This document shows positions 34,207 to 43,524 of a stretch of 64,000 bases of DNA, in pieces. The notes beneath the pieces were generated by a model, which worked only from the letters and a program-made list of their open reading frames with translations, made no database searches and was not told where the DNA came from. The stretch comes from Roseibium album. Its GTDB lineage: Bacteria; Pseudomonadota; Alphaproteobacteria; Rhizobiales; Stappiaceae. The translations under genes were made by a program, and so were the position numbers. Location of the stretch: NCBI GenBank assembly GCA_001404055.1, contig CXTY01000017.1, positions 124,151-188,150 on the forward strand, read 5' to 3'. How positions within the stretch are numbered: the stretch's first letter is position 1; every line of letters starts with the position of its first letter.

Positions 34207-36114
34207 TCAGCCTGAAATACCGTGTGATTTCAAGGCTTCACTGATTTCATCCAAAATTGCAGGATCATCAATCGTGGCAGGCATTTTGTAGCTTTCGCCA
34301 TCCGCGATCTGCCGCATTGTACCGCGCAGGATCTTACCTGAGCGCGTCTTTGGCAGCCGTTCAACGGTAATCGCAATCTTGAAAGCAGCTACCGGCCCAA
34401 TCTTTTCGCGAACCAGCTTCACCAGCTCTTTCTCGATGTCTTCAAGGGGCCTGTCAACGCCCGCTTTCAACACGGCAAACCCGCAGGGAAGCTGACCCTT
34501 CAGCTTGTCCGCGATCCCGATGACAGCACATTCGGCAACATCGGGATGAGTGGCAAGCACCTCTTCCATTCCGCCGGTGGAAAGCCTGTGGCCTGCCACA
34601 TTGATGATGTCGTCAGTTCGCGCCATGATCGAAAGGTAGCCATCTTCATCGATGATCCCGGCATCTGCCGTTTTATAATAGCCAGGAAATTCAGCAAGAT
34701 AGGCATCAAAGAAACGCTGGTCTGCATTCCAGAGCGTTGGCAGACAACTTGGCGGCAGTGGAAGTTTCACAACGATATTGCCGAGTGTATTGGCCCCTAG
34801 CGGGTACCCGGCATCGTCCAGAACCTGGACGTCGTAACCTGGCATTGGAACCGTCGGCGATCCTGGCTTCACCGGTAACTGCCCAAGCCCAAGAGGGTTG
34901 CCAACCATGCACCAGCCAGATTCAGTTTGCCACCAATGGTCGATCACCGGCACCTGCAGCTGCTCAATGGCCCAGTTGACAGTATCCGGGTCCGCCCGTT
35001 CACCCGCCAGAAAGAGCGAGCGGAACTGGGCAAGATCATAGTTCTTGATGAGTTCGCCTTCCGGATCTTCCTTGCGGATTGCCCTGAACGCTGTTGGTGC
35101 GGTGAATAGCGACACGACTTTGTGGTCGGATATCACACGCCAGAATACGCCTGCATCAGGCGTACCTACAGGCTTGCCTTCAAAGACGATTGTCGTGCAT
35201 CCATGCAATAGCGGTGCGTAACAAATGTAGGAATGCCCCACCACCCAGCCGACATCGGAGGCCGCCCAGTAAACCTCGCCGGGTTGAATGTCATAAAGAT
35301 TTGACATCGACCATTTCAGCGCCACCATATGGCCGCCATTGTCCCGAACGACGCCCTTTGGCTGTCCGGTGGTTCCGGAAGTATAGAGGATATAAAGTGG
35401 ATCGGTTGCCTTGACCGGTACCGGAGCTATTCTCCGGCCTTCAGAAATTGCCTCGTCCACAAGACTGCCCAGGTCATGATCCCGCCCATCCAGGAGATCG
35501 GCAGTAACCTCTTCGCGCTGAAAAACCAGACAGCATTCAGGCTTGTGAGCGGACAATTCGATGGCTTTATCAATCAGTGGCTTGTAGGCGATCACCCGAC
35601 CCGGTTCGATGCCGCAGGATGCGGCAATGATCGCCTTGGGCGATGCGTCATCAATCCGTGTTGCCAATTCATTGGCTGCAAATCCACCGAAAACGACCGA
35701 ATGAATGATGCCGAGACGTGCGCAGGCCAACATTGCCATCACGGCCTGCGGGATCATCGGCATATAGATGATTGCCCGATCGCCCTTTACAAGCCCCATG
35801 TCGGCAAGAACGCAGGCAAACGCCTCGACTTCCTCCAGAAGCTCTGAATATGTGTAGGTCTTGGTCTTTCCGGTTATCGGGCTGTCATAAATCAGGGCAG
35901 GCTGCCCTGGTCGACCGCGCTCGACATGCCTGTCCAGGCAATTGTAGCAAGTGTTGCATTCCCAATCGGGAAACCAGCGGCCATATTGCCCCTGGTCCGG
36001 ATCGAAAACCTTGTCAGTTGTCGAGATCCAGTCGATTTCGGAAGCGGCCGCTTTCCAGAACTCCGACGGATCATCCTGCCAACCCTGATAGACCTCGTGA
36101 TACCGGCTTGCCAT
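34207..36114 (-). CDS. prpE: Propionyl-CoA synthetase (PrpE-type acyl-CoA ligase)
   Basis: A 635-residue AMP-forming ligase of the acetyl-/propionyl-CoA synthetase group: P-loop YTSGTTGQPKGVV, WWQTESGW, GYYKTADAG and the C-terminal acetylatable Lys region KTRSGKILRGTMR. The N-terminal segment ACS_N (YHEVYQGWQDDPSEFWKAAA) and WECNTCYNCLDRH fit PrpE better than Acs. It activates propionate, a product of valine and isoleucine oxidation, linking it to the bkd operon in the window. The start is ATG 36114 after GGGAGGATTATTC. Confidence 0.88.
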   Translation of the reverse strand: MASRYHEVYQGWQDDPSEFWKAAASEIDWISTTDKVFDPDQGQYGRWFPDWECNTCYNCLDRHVERGRPGQPALIYDSPITGKTKTYTYSELLEEVEAFACVLADMGLVKGDRAIIYMPMIPQAVMAMLACARLGIIHSVVFGGFAANELATRIDDASPKAIIAASCGIEPGRVIAYKPLIDKAIELSAHKPECCLVFQREEVTADLLDGRDHDLGSLVDEAISEGRRIAPVPVKATDPLYILYTSGTTGQPKGVVRDNGGHMVALKWSMSNLYDIQPGEVYWAASDVGWVVGHSYICYAPLLHGCTTIVFEGKPVGTPDAGVFWRVISDHKVVSLFTAPTAFRAIRKEDPEGELIKNYDLAQFRSLFLAGERADPDTVNWAIEQLQVPVIDHWWQTESGWCMVGNPLGLGQLPVKPGSPTVPMPGYDVQVLDDAGYPLGANTLGNIVVKLPLPPSCLPTLWNADQRFFDAYLAEFPGYYKTADAGIIDEDGYLSIMARTDDIINVAGHRLSTGGMEEVLATHPDVAECAVIGIADKLKGQLPCGFAVLKAGVDRPLEDIEKELVKLVREKIGPVAAFKIAITVERLPKTRSGKILRGTMRQIADGESYKMPATIDDPAILDEISEALKSHGISG

Positions 36115-36285
36115 GAATAATCCTCCCAAACCGCTTTCTTAGTATTTGGGAACACAGTGCTGTATGGGAAGGCCGAAAAGCAAGCCTTCCGCTGTAGGCA
36201 ATTTGGAGAGCGGGACTTTACGTAAACACTCTGGCATGATTGTTTGCCGGTCTTGTTCATCTCACCGGCTCGACACCTTCCCCAT

Positions 36286-37050
36286 ATGATTCCTATTACA
36301 GATCCCTGGTTCTACGCCGCCGCCATCCCCGCCGTTTTCCTCGTTGGCCTGTCCAAAGGCGGATTTGGCGGCACAATGGCCATGCTCGGCGTGCCCATCA
36401 TGACGCTCGCCATTTCTCCGGTTCAGGCAGCCGGCATCATGCTACCGATCCTGGTGATGATGGATATCATTGCACTCATTGCCTACAAAGGCCGCGCGGA
36501 CTGGAAAACAATTGCGATACTGCTACCGGCAGCCGTTGTTGGCATCGGGATAGGCTGGGCAGCCGCAGCCTATGTGAACGATGATTTTGTCATCCTGCTC
36601 GTCGGAATCATATCGATCGCCTTTGTTGCCGATTACGTGTTTAAACGGCGCAAGCAGGCCGAAGGCACCAGCCACAACGTTCCCAAAGGTATCTTCTGGG
36701 GCACGGTTACCGGCTTCACCAGTTTTATCAGTCATACCGGTGGACCGCCTTACCAGATGTACACATTGCCCCTGCGCATGGCGCCTGCGCTTTTCGTTGG
36801 CACAGGCGTGATCTTTTTCGCTGTCGTCAATGCGCTCAAGCTTGTTCCCTATTTCATGCTCGGTCAGTTCGACACCACCAACCTGACGACGTCCTTCACC
36901 CTGTTTCCCCTTGCCCTGATTGCGACTCTCACCGGAGTTCGCCTTGTTCGAATTATCAAGGTCGAGACGTTCTATAACATCATCTACGTCTTCATGGGTC
37001 TGATCGGGATCAAGTTGGTCTATGATGGTCTCTCCAGTTTCTTTACCTGA
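36286..37050 (+). CDS. TauE/SafE (TSUP) family permease
   Basis: A 254-residue inner-membrane protein with about eight hydrophobic helices and the two TSUP repeats (VFLVGLSKGGFGGTMAMLG, and later VTGFTSFISHTGGPPYQMY). Members move sulfite, sulfoacetate, taurine-derived or other small anions. The ATG at 36286 gives the usual short N-terminus; a TTG 42 nt upstream is also in frame. It is divergent from prpE and 89 nt before the acyl-CoA ligase, so a sulfur-organic acid link is possible but unproven. Confidence 0.87.
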   Translation: MIPITDPWFYAAAIPAVFLVGLSKGGFGGTMAMLGVPIMTLAISPVQAAGIMLPILVMMDIIALIAYKGRADWKTIAILLPAAVVGIGIGWAAAAYVNDDFVILLVGIISIAFVADYVFKRRKQAEGTSHNVPKGIFWGTVTGFTSFISHTGGPPYQMYTLPLRMAPALFVGTGVIFFAVVNALKLVPYFMLGQFDTTNLTTSFTLFPLALIATLTGVRLVRIIKVETFYNIIYVFMGLIGIKLVYDGLSSFFT

Positions 37051-37139
37051 ATAGCGAATGCGCCATCGTCCAAATGATGCATTGCACAATCAGAAAATAT
37101 TGGCTTTGATAGCAAGCTAATGATCAAGGGAGGATGATC

Positions 37140-38774
37140 ATGGACGCCAGCGTTAGCCCGTTCACACAAGGACTTGATAAGAATACCGCAAATTTTGCCG
37201 CCCTGAGCCCGCTCAGTTTTCTGGCAAGGGCTGCAGATGTATTTCCGGACGTGACGGCGATTATTCACGGCAGTCAGCGAATAGACTATCGCACGTTCTA
37301 TCGGCGTTCGCGCCAATTGGCGTCGGCCCTGAGTTCTCTGGGCGTTGGCAAGAACGACACCGTGAGCGTCATGCTTTCGAATGTTCCACCCATGCTTGAG
37401 GCTCATTACGGAGCGCCGATGACGAAAGGTGTGCTCCACTCGCTAAACACGCGCCTGGATGCTGCGATCATCGCGTTTCAGCTTGATCACGCCGAATGCA
37501 AGGTTCTGATCACTGATCGCGAATACGCGCCAGTTATCAAGGAAGCGCTCTCGATCGCGACAGTGGACCCAATCGTGATTGACTATTCCGACCCGGAATA
37601 CCCACACGACGGCGAACGTCTGGGCACGCTCGATTACGAAGCGTTCCTCCAGTCAGGTGATCCGGACTTCGCGTGGTCGCTTCCCGACGACGAATGGGAC
37701 GCAATTTCGCTCAACTATACGTCCGGCACGACGGGCAACCCCAAGGGTGTCGTCTATCACCACCGCGGCGCTTATCTGCTGGCGCAGGCCAACGTCATCA
37801 CAGCGTCAATGACCAAGCACCCTGTCTACCTCTGGACATTGCCGATGTTCCATTGCAACGGCTGGTGTTTCCCCTGGTCACTGTCCGTGGTTGCAGGCAC
37901 GCATGTGTGCCTGCGCTGGGTCCGCCCCAAAGCAATGTGGGACCTGATTGCAGATGAAGGTGTTACGCATCTGTGCGGCGCGCCCATCATCATGTCGACA
38001 CTGCTCAACGCAGGGCCAGATCAAAAGCGGGAACTTGACCGCGAGATCGAGTTTTATACGGCTGCCGCACCACCACCTGAAAGCGTGCTTGCAGCCATGA
38101 AAACTGCCGGGTTCAATGTCACTCATCTCTACGGCCTGACAGAAGTCTATGGCCCTGCCGTCGTCAACGACTGGAAAACGGAATGGGACGAACTTCCCCT
38201 TGACCAGCAGGCCCACAAGAAAGCGCGCCAGGGTGTTCGCTATGTCGCACTGGAAGATCTGACCGTTCTTGATCCCGAAACCCTCGCGCCAATCCCTGCA
38301 GATGGAGAAACGATCGGCGAAGTCATGTTCCGCGGCAATGTCGTGATGAAGGGTTATTTGAGAAATCCGGAGGCGACTGAAGAAGCCTTCCGTGGCGGCT
38401 GGTTTCACTCCGGCGACCTGGGCGTCATGCATCCAGATGGCTATATTCAACTGAAAGACCGTTCCAAGGACATCATCATTTCCGGTGGTGAAAACATTTC
38501 CTCTATCGAGGTGGAAGACGTTCTTTACAAACACTCGGATGTCCAGACAGCCGCGGTGGTCGCGCGTCCCGACGAGAAATGGGGTGAAACCCCTTGCGCC
38601 TTTGTTGAACTCAGAAGCGGGGCAGAAATCAGTGAAACTGAATTGATCGCCTTTTGTAAAAAACATCTGGCGAGTTTCAAGGCGCCCAAAACAATTGTGT
38701 TCTGTGACCTACCCAAAACGTCGACCGGCAAAATCCAGAAATTCACTCTAAGAGAGCAAGCAAAGTCACTCTGA
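37140..38774 (+). CDS. AMP-forming acyl-CoA synthetase
   Basis: A 544-residue ligase with P-loop YTSGTTGNPKGVV, LTEVYGP, the GWFHSGDLGVMHPDGY hinge region and catalytic Lys in TSTGKIQKFTLR. The N-terminus (FAALSPLSFLARAADVFPD) and LNTRLDAAIIAFQLDHAE match the medium-chain/MMPA-CoA-ligase-like subgroup, which in marine alphaproteobacteria includes DmdB of DMSP demethylation; the substrate cannot be settled here. The start is ATG 37140, six bases after GGGAGG; an ATG at 37134 abuts the ribosome-binding site. A bidirectional terminator follows. Confidence 0.88.
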   Translation: MDASVSPFTQGLDKNTANFAALSPLSFLARAADVFPDVTAIIHGSQRIDYRTFYRRSRQLASALSSLGVGKNDTVSVMLSNVPPMLEAHYGAPMTKGVLHSLNTRLDAAIIAFQLDHAECKVLITDREYAPVIKEALSIATVDPIVIDYSDPEYPHDGERLGTLDYEAFLQSGDPDFAWSLPDDEWDAISLNYTSGTTGNPKGVVYHHRGAYLLAQANVITASMTKHPVYLWTLPMFHCNGWCFPWSLSVVAGTHVCLRWVRPKAMWDLIADEGVTHLCGAPIIMSTLLNAGPDQKRELDREIEFYTAAAPPPESVLAAMKTAGFNVTHLYGLTEVYGPAVVNDWKTEWDELPLDQQAHKKARQGVRYVALEDLTVLDPETLAPIPADGETIGEVMFRGNVVMKGYLRNPEATEEAFRGGWFHSGDLGVMHPDGYIQLKDRSKDIIISGGENISSIEVEDVLYKHSDVQTAAVVARPDEKWGETPCAFVELRSGAEISETELIAFCKKHLASFKAPKTIVFCDLPKTSTGKIQKFTLREQAKSL

Positions 38775-38783
38775 CAGCAGCAC

Positions 38784-38819
38784 AAAAAAAACGCCGCGAC
38801 AGAGCGCGGCGTTTTTTTC
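38784..38819. terminator. Bidirectional terminator
   Basis: ACGCCGCG (38791-38798) / CGCGGCGT (38805-38812), flanked by A-run on the left and T-run on the right. It ends the acyl-CoA ligase transcript and the convergent DUF465 transcript. Confidence 0.9.
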
Positions 38820-38832
38820 CTGACGTGCGCCT

Positions 38833-39012
38833 CTAATGAAGCGTCACATCTTGTCGTATTCGCTCAATCTCATCTTTGATCTTGAGTTTTTGTCGTTTCA
38901 TGTCAGCCAATTCCAGGGAGTCTGTACTCGGATGCAAAAGAGCGTCCTCTATTTTGCGTTCCATTTCCGCGTGACGGCGCTCAAGTTCAATGAGATGCGA
39001 CTGCATTGACAT
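38833..39012 (-). CDS. DUF465 (YdcH-like) small coiled-coil protein, copy 1
   Basis: A 59-residue minus-strand ORF starting at ATG 39012 (MSMQSHLIELERRHAEMERK) and ending RIRQDVTLH. It has the DUF465 layout: a short helix, a connecting HPSTDSLELADMKR and a second helix (KLKIKDEIERIR). AGGAGG lies 7 nt before the ATG. DUF465 proteins are short cytoplasmic helical hairpins of unknown function. It is divergent from a second DUF465 gene 356 nt away. Confidence 0.85.
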   Translation of the reverse strand: MSMQSHLIELERRHAEMERKIEDALLHPSTDSLELADMKRQKLKIKDEIERIRQDVTLH

Positions 39013-39368
39013 GGATTAACCTCCTGTCTGTTGGCTTAACCTTGGCATCGTGCACATAAAATCTGGCATTGTCGATTGCTGATTCCGCATATCTGATCCG
39101 TTTCGCCGTCAAAATATGCATTCTCGCGGGTATCCTTTGGATTCTCTTAACAAGACCAATCGCCGCACCCTTCATAACTCGCGATTAATCCCCATGAATA
39201 TTTTGCCAAGTCGCAATTTTTCAAGTTGGCTGACAGGCGTTGCAAAATGTGGGCACACGAGCCTTTTCGCACGGATCAACGAATTCCCATCATGGTTCGC
39301 CAAAGATGCTATCTTGCTCACCGGCATCAAAATGGACTAGGACTGATGTCCTGTTTTTGGGGGCATGG
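39013..39368. other. Divergent region between the two DUF465 genes
   Basis: A 356-nt gap. It contains two TTAACC elements at 39016-39021 and 39036-39041 (the first overlaps the ribosome-binding site of the minus-strand gene), another TTAAC near 39150, and two GATTC (CcrM-type GANTC) sites. These are compatible with cell-cycle control but not sufficient to claim it. No RNA or extra gene is seen. Confidence 0.35.
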
Positions 39369-39575
39369 ATGACGCAAATGGACAATGATGCATTGCGCAT
39401 GGAGCTGGCGCGTCTTCGTCAGGAACACAGAGATCTTGACGTGGCGGTGCAGGCACTGGCAGCAACATCAAACCATGACGTCCTGCAGCTTCAGCGGCTC
39501 AAAAAGAAAAAGCTGATGATCAAGGATCGTATCTCGGCGCTTGAAGACCAACTGTTCCCAGACATCATCGCCTGA
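39369..39575 (+). CDS. DUF465 (YdcH-like) small coiled-coil protein, copy 2
   Basis: A 68-residue DUF465 protein: MTQMDNDALRMELARLRQEH, a linker, then LQRLKKKKLMIKDRISALED and FPDIIA. The start ATG at 39369 (or 39378) gives the usual length; the frame is open upstream but unconserved. It is divergent from copy 1 and lies 139 nt before purE, which has its own ribosome-binding site. Copies 1 and 2 are only moderately alike, so this is not a recent duplication. Confidence 0.82.
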   Translation: MTQMDNDALRMELARLRQEHRDLDVAVQALAATSNHDVLQLQRLKKKKLMIKDRISALEDQLFPDIIA

Positions 39576-39714
39576 CCCCATTTAGACGAAACACAATCCC
39601 GAAATTGAGCTGCCGCGAATAATTGGCAGATTTTCGCGTGATTCATGCTTGCGATGCGTGGCGCGCTGCATATACTCCGCGCTCTTCTGAGCAGGCAGGA
39701 ACCCGGAGCTAACC

Positions 39715-40209
39715 ATGGCACAAGCCGATGTCGCAATCATCATGGGCAGTCAGTCTGACTGGCCGACAATGAAACACGCGGCGGATACGCTCGACCAGCT
39801 GGACGTGACCTTTGAGGCCCGTATCGTGTCGGCCCATCGCACGCCGGATCGAATGTACGAATTTGCAAAGAGTGCAAAAGAACAGGGTTTCAAGGTGATT
39901 ATTGCAGGCGCTGGCGGCGCTGCCCACCTTCCGGGCATGACAGCGGCACTGACACCACTGCCCGTCTTTGGCGTTCCGGTTGAAAGCAAGGCCCTGTCAG
40001 GTGAAGACAGTTTGCTTTCGATTGTACAGATGCCCGGCGGCATTCCGGTCGGCACGCTTGCCATCGGCAAGGCAGGGGCGACGAACGCTGCCCTGCTTGC
40101 TGCGGCCGTTCTGGCATTGAGCGATGCTGACATTGAGGCCGCGTTGGATACCTATAGAGCGGAGCGTACGGCAGCCGTCACAGAAATTCCCTCCAACGAC
40201 ACCCCTTAA
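39715..40209 (+). CDS. purE: N5-carboxyaminoimidazole ribonucleotide mutase
   Basis: A 164-residue class I PurE that moves the carboxyl group in N5-CAIR to give CAIR in purine synthesis. The signatures [24 protein letters not shown] and [13 protein letters not shown] are complete, with [20 protein letters not shown] near the end. CGGAG precedes the start. purK follows with a 27-nt gap, as expected since PurK supplies its substrate. Confidence 0.97.
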   Translation: MAQADVAIIMGSQSDWPTMKHAADTLDQLDVTFEARIVSAHRTPDRMYEFAKSAKEQGFKVIIAGAGGAAHLPGMTAALTPLPVFGVPVESKALSGEDSLLSIVQMPGGIPVGTLAIGKAGATNAALLAAAVLALSDADIEAALDTYRAERTAAVTEIPSNDTP

Positions 40210-40236
40210 AGATCTGCAGCAACAGGACTTAACGTT

Positions 40237-41331
40237 ATGGGCGCAAATCCCAGGCTCACACCAGGCGATACGGTCGGCATTCTTGGCGGCGGACAATTGG
40301 GCCGGATGCTGGCGCAATCAGCAGCCAGCCTGGGACTCAAAACGCATATTTTTTGCCCGGACCCGAGCAGTCCTGCCTTTGATGTTTGTTCGAGCTACAC
40401 AATTGCGCCCTATGAGGATGTGGATGCGCTGGACCGGTTTGCCTCTTCTGTGTCGGTTGTCACCTACGAGTTTGAAAATGTTCCAGGCCCGACCGCTGCG
40501 CACCTCGATGCAAAAGTCCCTGTTCGCCCAGGGGTCCGCGCCCTGCAGGTCGCGCAGGACAGGCTTTCAGAAAAGCAATTCCTGTCGACAGCCGGTGTCG
40601 CGATTGCCGATTTCGCTGAAATCAACTCACAGAACGACCTGGAAAATGCGCTGAAGAATTTCAACGGCATAGGCGTATTGAAAACCCGGCGTTTCGGATA
40701 TGACGGCAAAGGTCAGCTCATGATCCGTGAGCCCAATGATGTGCCGGGCGCTTTCGACAAGATCGGTGCTGCGCCCGCAGTTCTTGAAGACCTTATCTCC
40801 TTCGAGTGTGAAGTTTCGGTGATTGTCGCCAGAGACCTTGATGGGACATGTGCAAGTTATGACATTGCCCGCAATCACCACGAAAACCACATTCTGAAAA
40901 CGTCAACCGTGCCTGCCGGGGTCTCCGCCGCGACCCTTGAAACTGCCCGTCTCATGGCCGAACAGATTGTGACCGGTCTCGATTATGTTGGTGTCATGGG
41001 CGTTGAATTGTTTCTGGTACGCGATACCGATGGCGAAAAGCTTCTGGTCAACGAAATCGCCCCGCGTGTTCACAATTCCGGACATTGGACGCAGGACGCT
41101 TGTCTGACGTCGCAGTTCGACCAGCACATCCGCGCCGTTGCCGGTTGGTCTTTAGGATCAGCTGCGCGGCATTCGGATGTCGTCATGGAAAATCTGATTG
41201 GCTTCGAGGCCGAGGATTGGGAAAAAATTCTAAAGGACCCATCCGCGAGACTTCACCTTTACGGCAAGGCAGAAATTCGCGAAGGCCGCAAGATGGGCCA
41301 CGTGAACCGGGTGAGCGAAAAGATCACCTGA
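40237..41331 (+). CDS. purK: N5-carboxyaminoimidazole ribonucleotide synthase
   Basis: A 364-residue ATP-grasp enzyme that carboxylates AIR with bicarbonate and ATP. The N-terminal GILGGGQLGRMLAQSA, the ATP-grasp segment GVLKTRRFGYDGKGQ, and NEIAPRVHNSGHWT are characteristic. It pairs with PurE. It converges with the MATE gene, which ends 5 nt away. No terminator hairpin is visible, so the two transcripts may overlap. Confidence 0.96.
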   Translation: MGANPRLTPGDTVGILGGGQLGRMLAQSAASLGLKTHIFCPDPSSPAFDVCSSYTIAPYEDVDALDRFASSVSVVTYEFENVPGPTAAHLDAKVPVRPGVRALQVAQDRLSEKQFLSTAGVAIADFAEINSQNDLENALKNFNGIGVLKTRRFGYDGKGQLMIREPNDVPGAFDKIGAAPAVLEDLISFECEVSVIVARDLDGTCASYDIARNHHENHILKTSTVPAGVSAATLETARLMAEQIVTGLDYVGVMGVELFLVRDTDGEKLLVNEIAPRVHNSGHWTQDACLTSQFDQHIRAVAGWSLGSAARHSDVVMENLIGFEAEDWEKILKDPSARLHLYGKAEIREGRKMGHVNRVSEKIT

Positions 41332-41336
41332 CTGGC

Positions 41337-42734
41337 TCAGGTGGTTACCAGACCCAGTTTTTCTCTTTTTGCGAAACGCCAGTTTGCAAGCAGTGCCACT
41401 GACGCGAGCCCTGCTGCCAATCCGCACCAGACCCCGACACCTCCCCAACCGGCGACAAAACCGAGACCCAGCGACAGGCTGATACCCACGACCCAGTAGC
41501 CGAAAAGGGCATAAAACAACGGAATGGTCGTATCACCCAGGCCACGCAGGTTGTTGATGCCTATAATCTGTCCACCGTCGGCAAGCTGGAAGATAGCGGC
41601 AACAAGCAGGAACGAGACACCGTAACTCATAACCTGTTCTGCTTCCGGATCACTGAGATCAAGATAAAAGCCGACCAGGGTTTCCGGAAAAACCCAGAAC
41701 AGGATGGCAAAGCAGCCCATGAAGATCATTGTCACTGTCAGCGAGGTCCACCCTGCCCGGCCAATACCCACATGATCACCACGCCCTGCTGCCAGACTGA
41801 CCCTTGTCATAGCTGCGACCGACAGGCCGACCGGAACCATGAAAGTGATGGAAGCGATTTGCAGCGCGATTCCATGGCCCGCAAGTGGGAGCGTTCCAAG
41901 CCACCCGATCATGATCGCAGACGCGGTGAACAAGGATCCTTCCGCGATAATGGTCAAACCGATCGGCGTCCCCAACCGCATAATCTGGAAAAAAACCGGC
42001 CAATCAGAACGCCATATCCGACCGAGAATGTTGTAGCGACGCAGTTTTGGATGCCAAAGCGTGTAGGCAAGCAGGAACAGGAATGTGACGGTCGCACTAA
42101 ACACGGACGCAATTCCGGCCCCGACTAGCTCAAGTCGCGGAAAACCGAAGTCGCCGAAAATCAGGACATAGTCCAGAAGCGCATTCACGATTGCGCCTCC
42201 AATCGTCGCCCAGAGCACCACCTGGGTCCGTTCCATCACCGTCAGAAAACCACGAATCGCCATGATGAGAAGCGCCGGCAGCATCGTCCATTGAAGCAAC
42301 CGCATGTAGAGGCCAGCGAGTTCAGCGAGTTTCGGCTCCTGCCCCAAAAGCAAAAGGATGGATTCCGTGAAAAAGAGAACAACCCAGACGGGGAAGCAAA
42401 AGAGAACTGATACCCAGAAACCCATTCTGACAGCACGGCGCAAATCACGCGGCCTGCGCTGCCCGCGCGCACGCGCTGCGAGCGGTATGACGGCCTGAAG
42501 AACACCCATGCCGAAAAACCAGAGAAGCATGTAGAAATTGAATGCAAGCACGGATGCCGCAAGTTCTTCCGCACCCAAACGGCCAATCATCAACACATCC
42601 GTGGTGTTGATCGCCATTTGTGCGAGCTGAGCCCCTGCAAGCGGCAATCCGAGCGCAAGCGTTGGCTGGATGTCGCTCCGCCAAAGAGATGTGCCCAAAT
42701 CCGAATCGGGGGCCCTGGAAGCGCGCTGCGCCAT
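41337..42734 (-). CDS. MATE-family multidrug/metabolite efflux transporter
   Basis: A 465-residue inner-membrane protein with about 12 hydrophobic helices in two repeats. It has the NorM-type pattern LPLAGAQLAQMAINTTDVLM, LGAEELAASVLAFN near the start and VPVGLSVAAMTRVSLAAGRG in the second half. MATE exporters expel cationic drugs or metabolites using proton or sodium gradients. The start is ATG 42734 after GGAGGAAAC; an ATG 15 nt upstream is also in frame. Confidence 0.92.
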   Translation of the reverse strand: MAQRASRAPDSDLGTSLWRSDIQPTLALGLPLAGAQLAQMAINTTDVLMIGRLGAEELAASVLAFNFYMLLWFFGMGVLQAVIPLAARARGQRRPRDLRRAVRMGFWVSVLFCFPVWVVLFFTESILLLLGQEPKLAELAGLYMRLLQWTMLPALLIMAIRGFLTVMERTQVVLWATIGGAIVNALLDYVLIFGDFGFPRLELVGAGIASVFSATVTFLFLLAYTLWHPKLRRYNILGRIWRSDWPVFFQIMRLGTPIGLTIIAEGSLFTASAIMIGWLGTLPLAGHGIALQIASITFMVPVGLSVAAMTRVSLAAGRGDHVGIGRAGWTSLTVTMIFMGCFAILFWVFPETLVGFYLDLSDPEAEQVMSYGVSFLLVAAIFQLADGGQIIGINNLRGLGDTTIPLFYALFGYWVVGISLSLGLGFVAGWGGVGVWCGLAAGLASVALLANWRFAKREKLGLVTT

Positions 42735-43123
42735 TGTTTCCTCCAACAATCAGGGCTGGACCGAACCAGGAAACAAAGATCCTGTCGGCCAAAGGTGTGA
42801 TATCCACCTCTAGTCTCGAAACATCAAAGTGTCTATAGATCTTGTTGGAAGTTACGCCATACAGACCGAAGTTAAGGCTGCTTTCTTTGCGAAAGCCTGT
42901 GGACACGGTCGGTGTGCTCTGGTATGTACCCGGCTCAAAGTGAGCGACGCGTCAGCGGCGGTCAGGTCTCTGTACACAAGTGAATGTACCTTCTGTATTT
43001 AGCGGAAAGAACGTTGGCTGCGTGTTTGAAGGGAACTGCACTGACTGGTGACGAGGTCTCGCTTCTATCAAATTCCATTTTCGCTGCGGATCGGCCGCGG
43101 CGCATTGCAAACGGGAAAAAAGC
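42735..43123. other. Divergent region between MATE and rpsU
   Basis: A 389-nt gap that must hold the promoters of the MATE gene and of rpsU. I see no RNA gene or ORF with family support. The rpsU leader just upstream of 43124 contains ACGGGAAAAAAGC, a purine-rich ribosome-binding region. Confidence 0.4.
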
Positions 43124-43354
43124 GTGCAGGTTCTGGTTCGCGACAACAATGTCGATCAAGCGCTTAAGGCGCTCAAGAAAAAGATGCAGCGCGAAGGCAT
43201 CTTCCGTGAAATGAAGCTTCGCGGTCATTTTGAAAAGCCGTCTGAAAAGAAAGCGCGCGAAAAAGCTGAAGCTATTCGCCGCGCACGCAAGCTGGCTCGC
43301 AAGCGGGCACAGCGTGAAGGTCTGCTTCCGGGCAAATCCGCAACTCGTCGCTAA
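43124..43354 (+). CDS. rpsU: 30S ribosomal protein bS21
   Basis: A 76-residue, highly basic S21: [20 protein letters not shown] at the start, with the Arg/Lys-rich helix [20 protein letters not shown] typical of alphaproteobacterial S21. It begins with GTG at 43124. bS21 sits near the 16S anti-Shine-Dalgarno and helps initiation. A terminator follows at 43414. Confidence 0.95.
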   Translation: MQVLVRDNNVDQALKALKKKMQREGIFREMKLRGHFEKPSEKKAREKAEAIRRARKLARKRAQREGLLPGKSATRR

Positions 43355-43413
43355 TCGCGACTTGAGTGCGTCTGGCGGCGACAATCGCCTGTTTTAAGCA
43401 AGACTGCCGTTAG

Positions 43414-43446
43414 GCCGGCCGATTCCACGGTCGGCTTTTTGGCGTT
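43414..43446 (+). terminator. Terminator after rpsU
   Basis: GCCGGCCG (43414-43421) / CGGTCGGC (43428-43435) with one G-U pair, followed by TTTTTGG and a second T-run. Confidence 0.75.
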
Positions 43447-43524
43447 TTTTGAAGATTGCTTTGGACATGTGCCATTCATTTGGGCGCAGCCACATTCCCG
43501 CCCAATTGGAGGCAGATGAACGGC

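Noticed and set aside
39013..39368. CtrA-binding site from two TTAACC elements
   Set aside because: One element is the ribosome-binding site of the minus-strand DUF465 gene, and the spacing is not TTAA-N7-TTAA.
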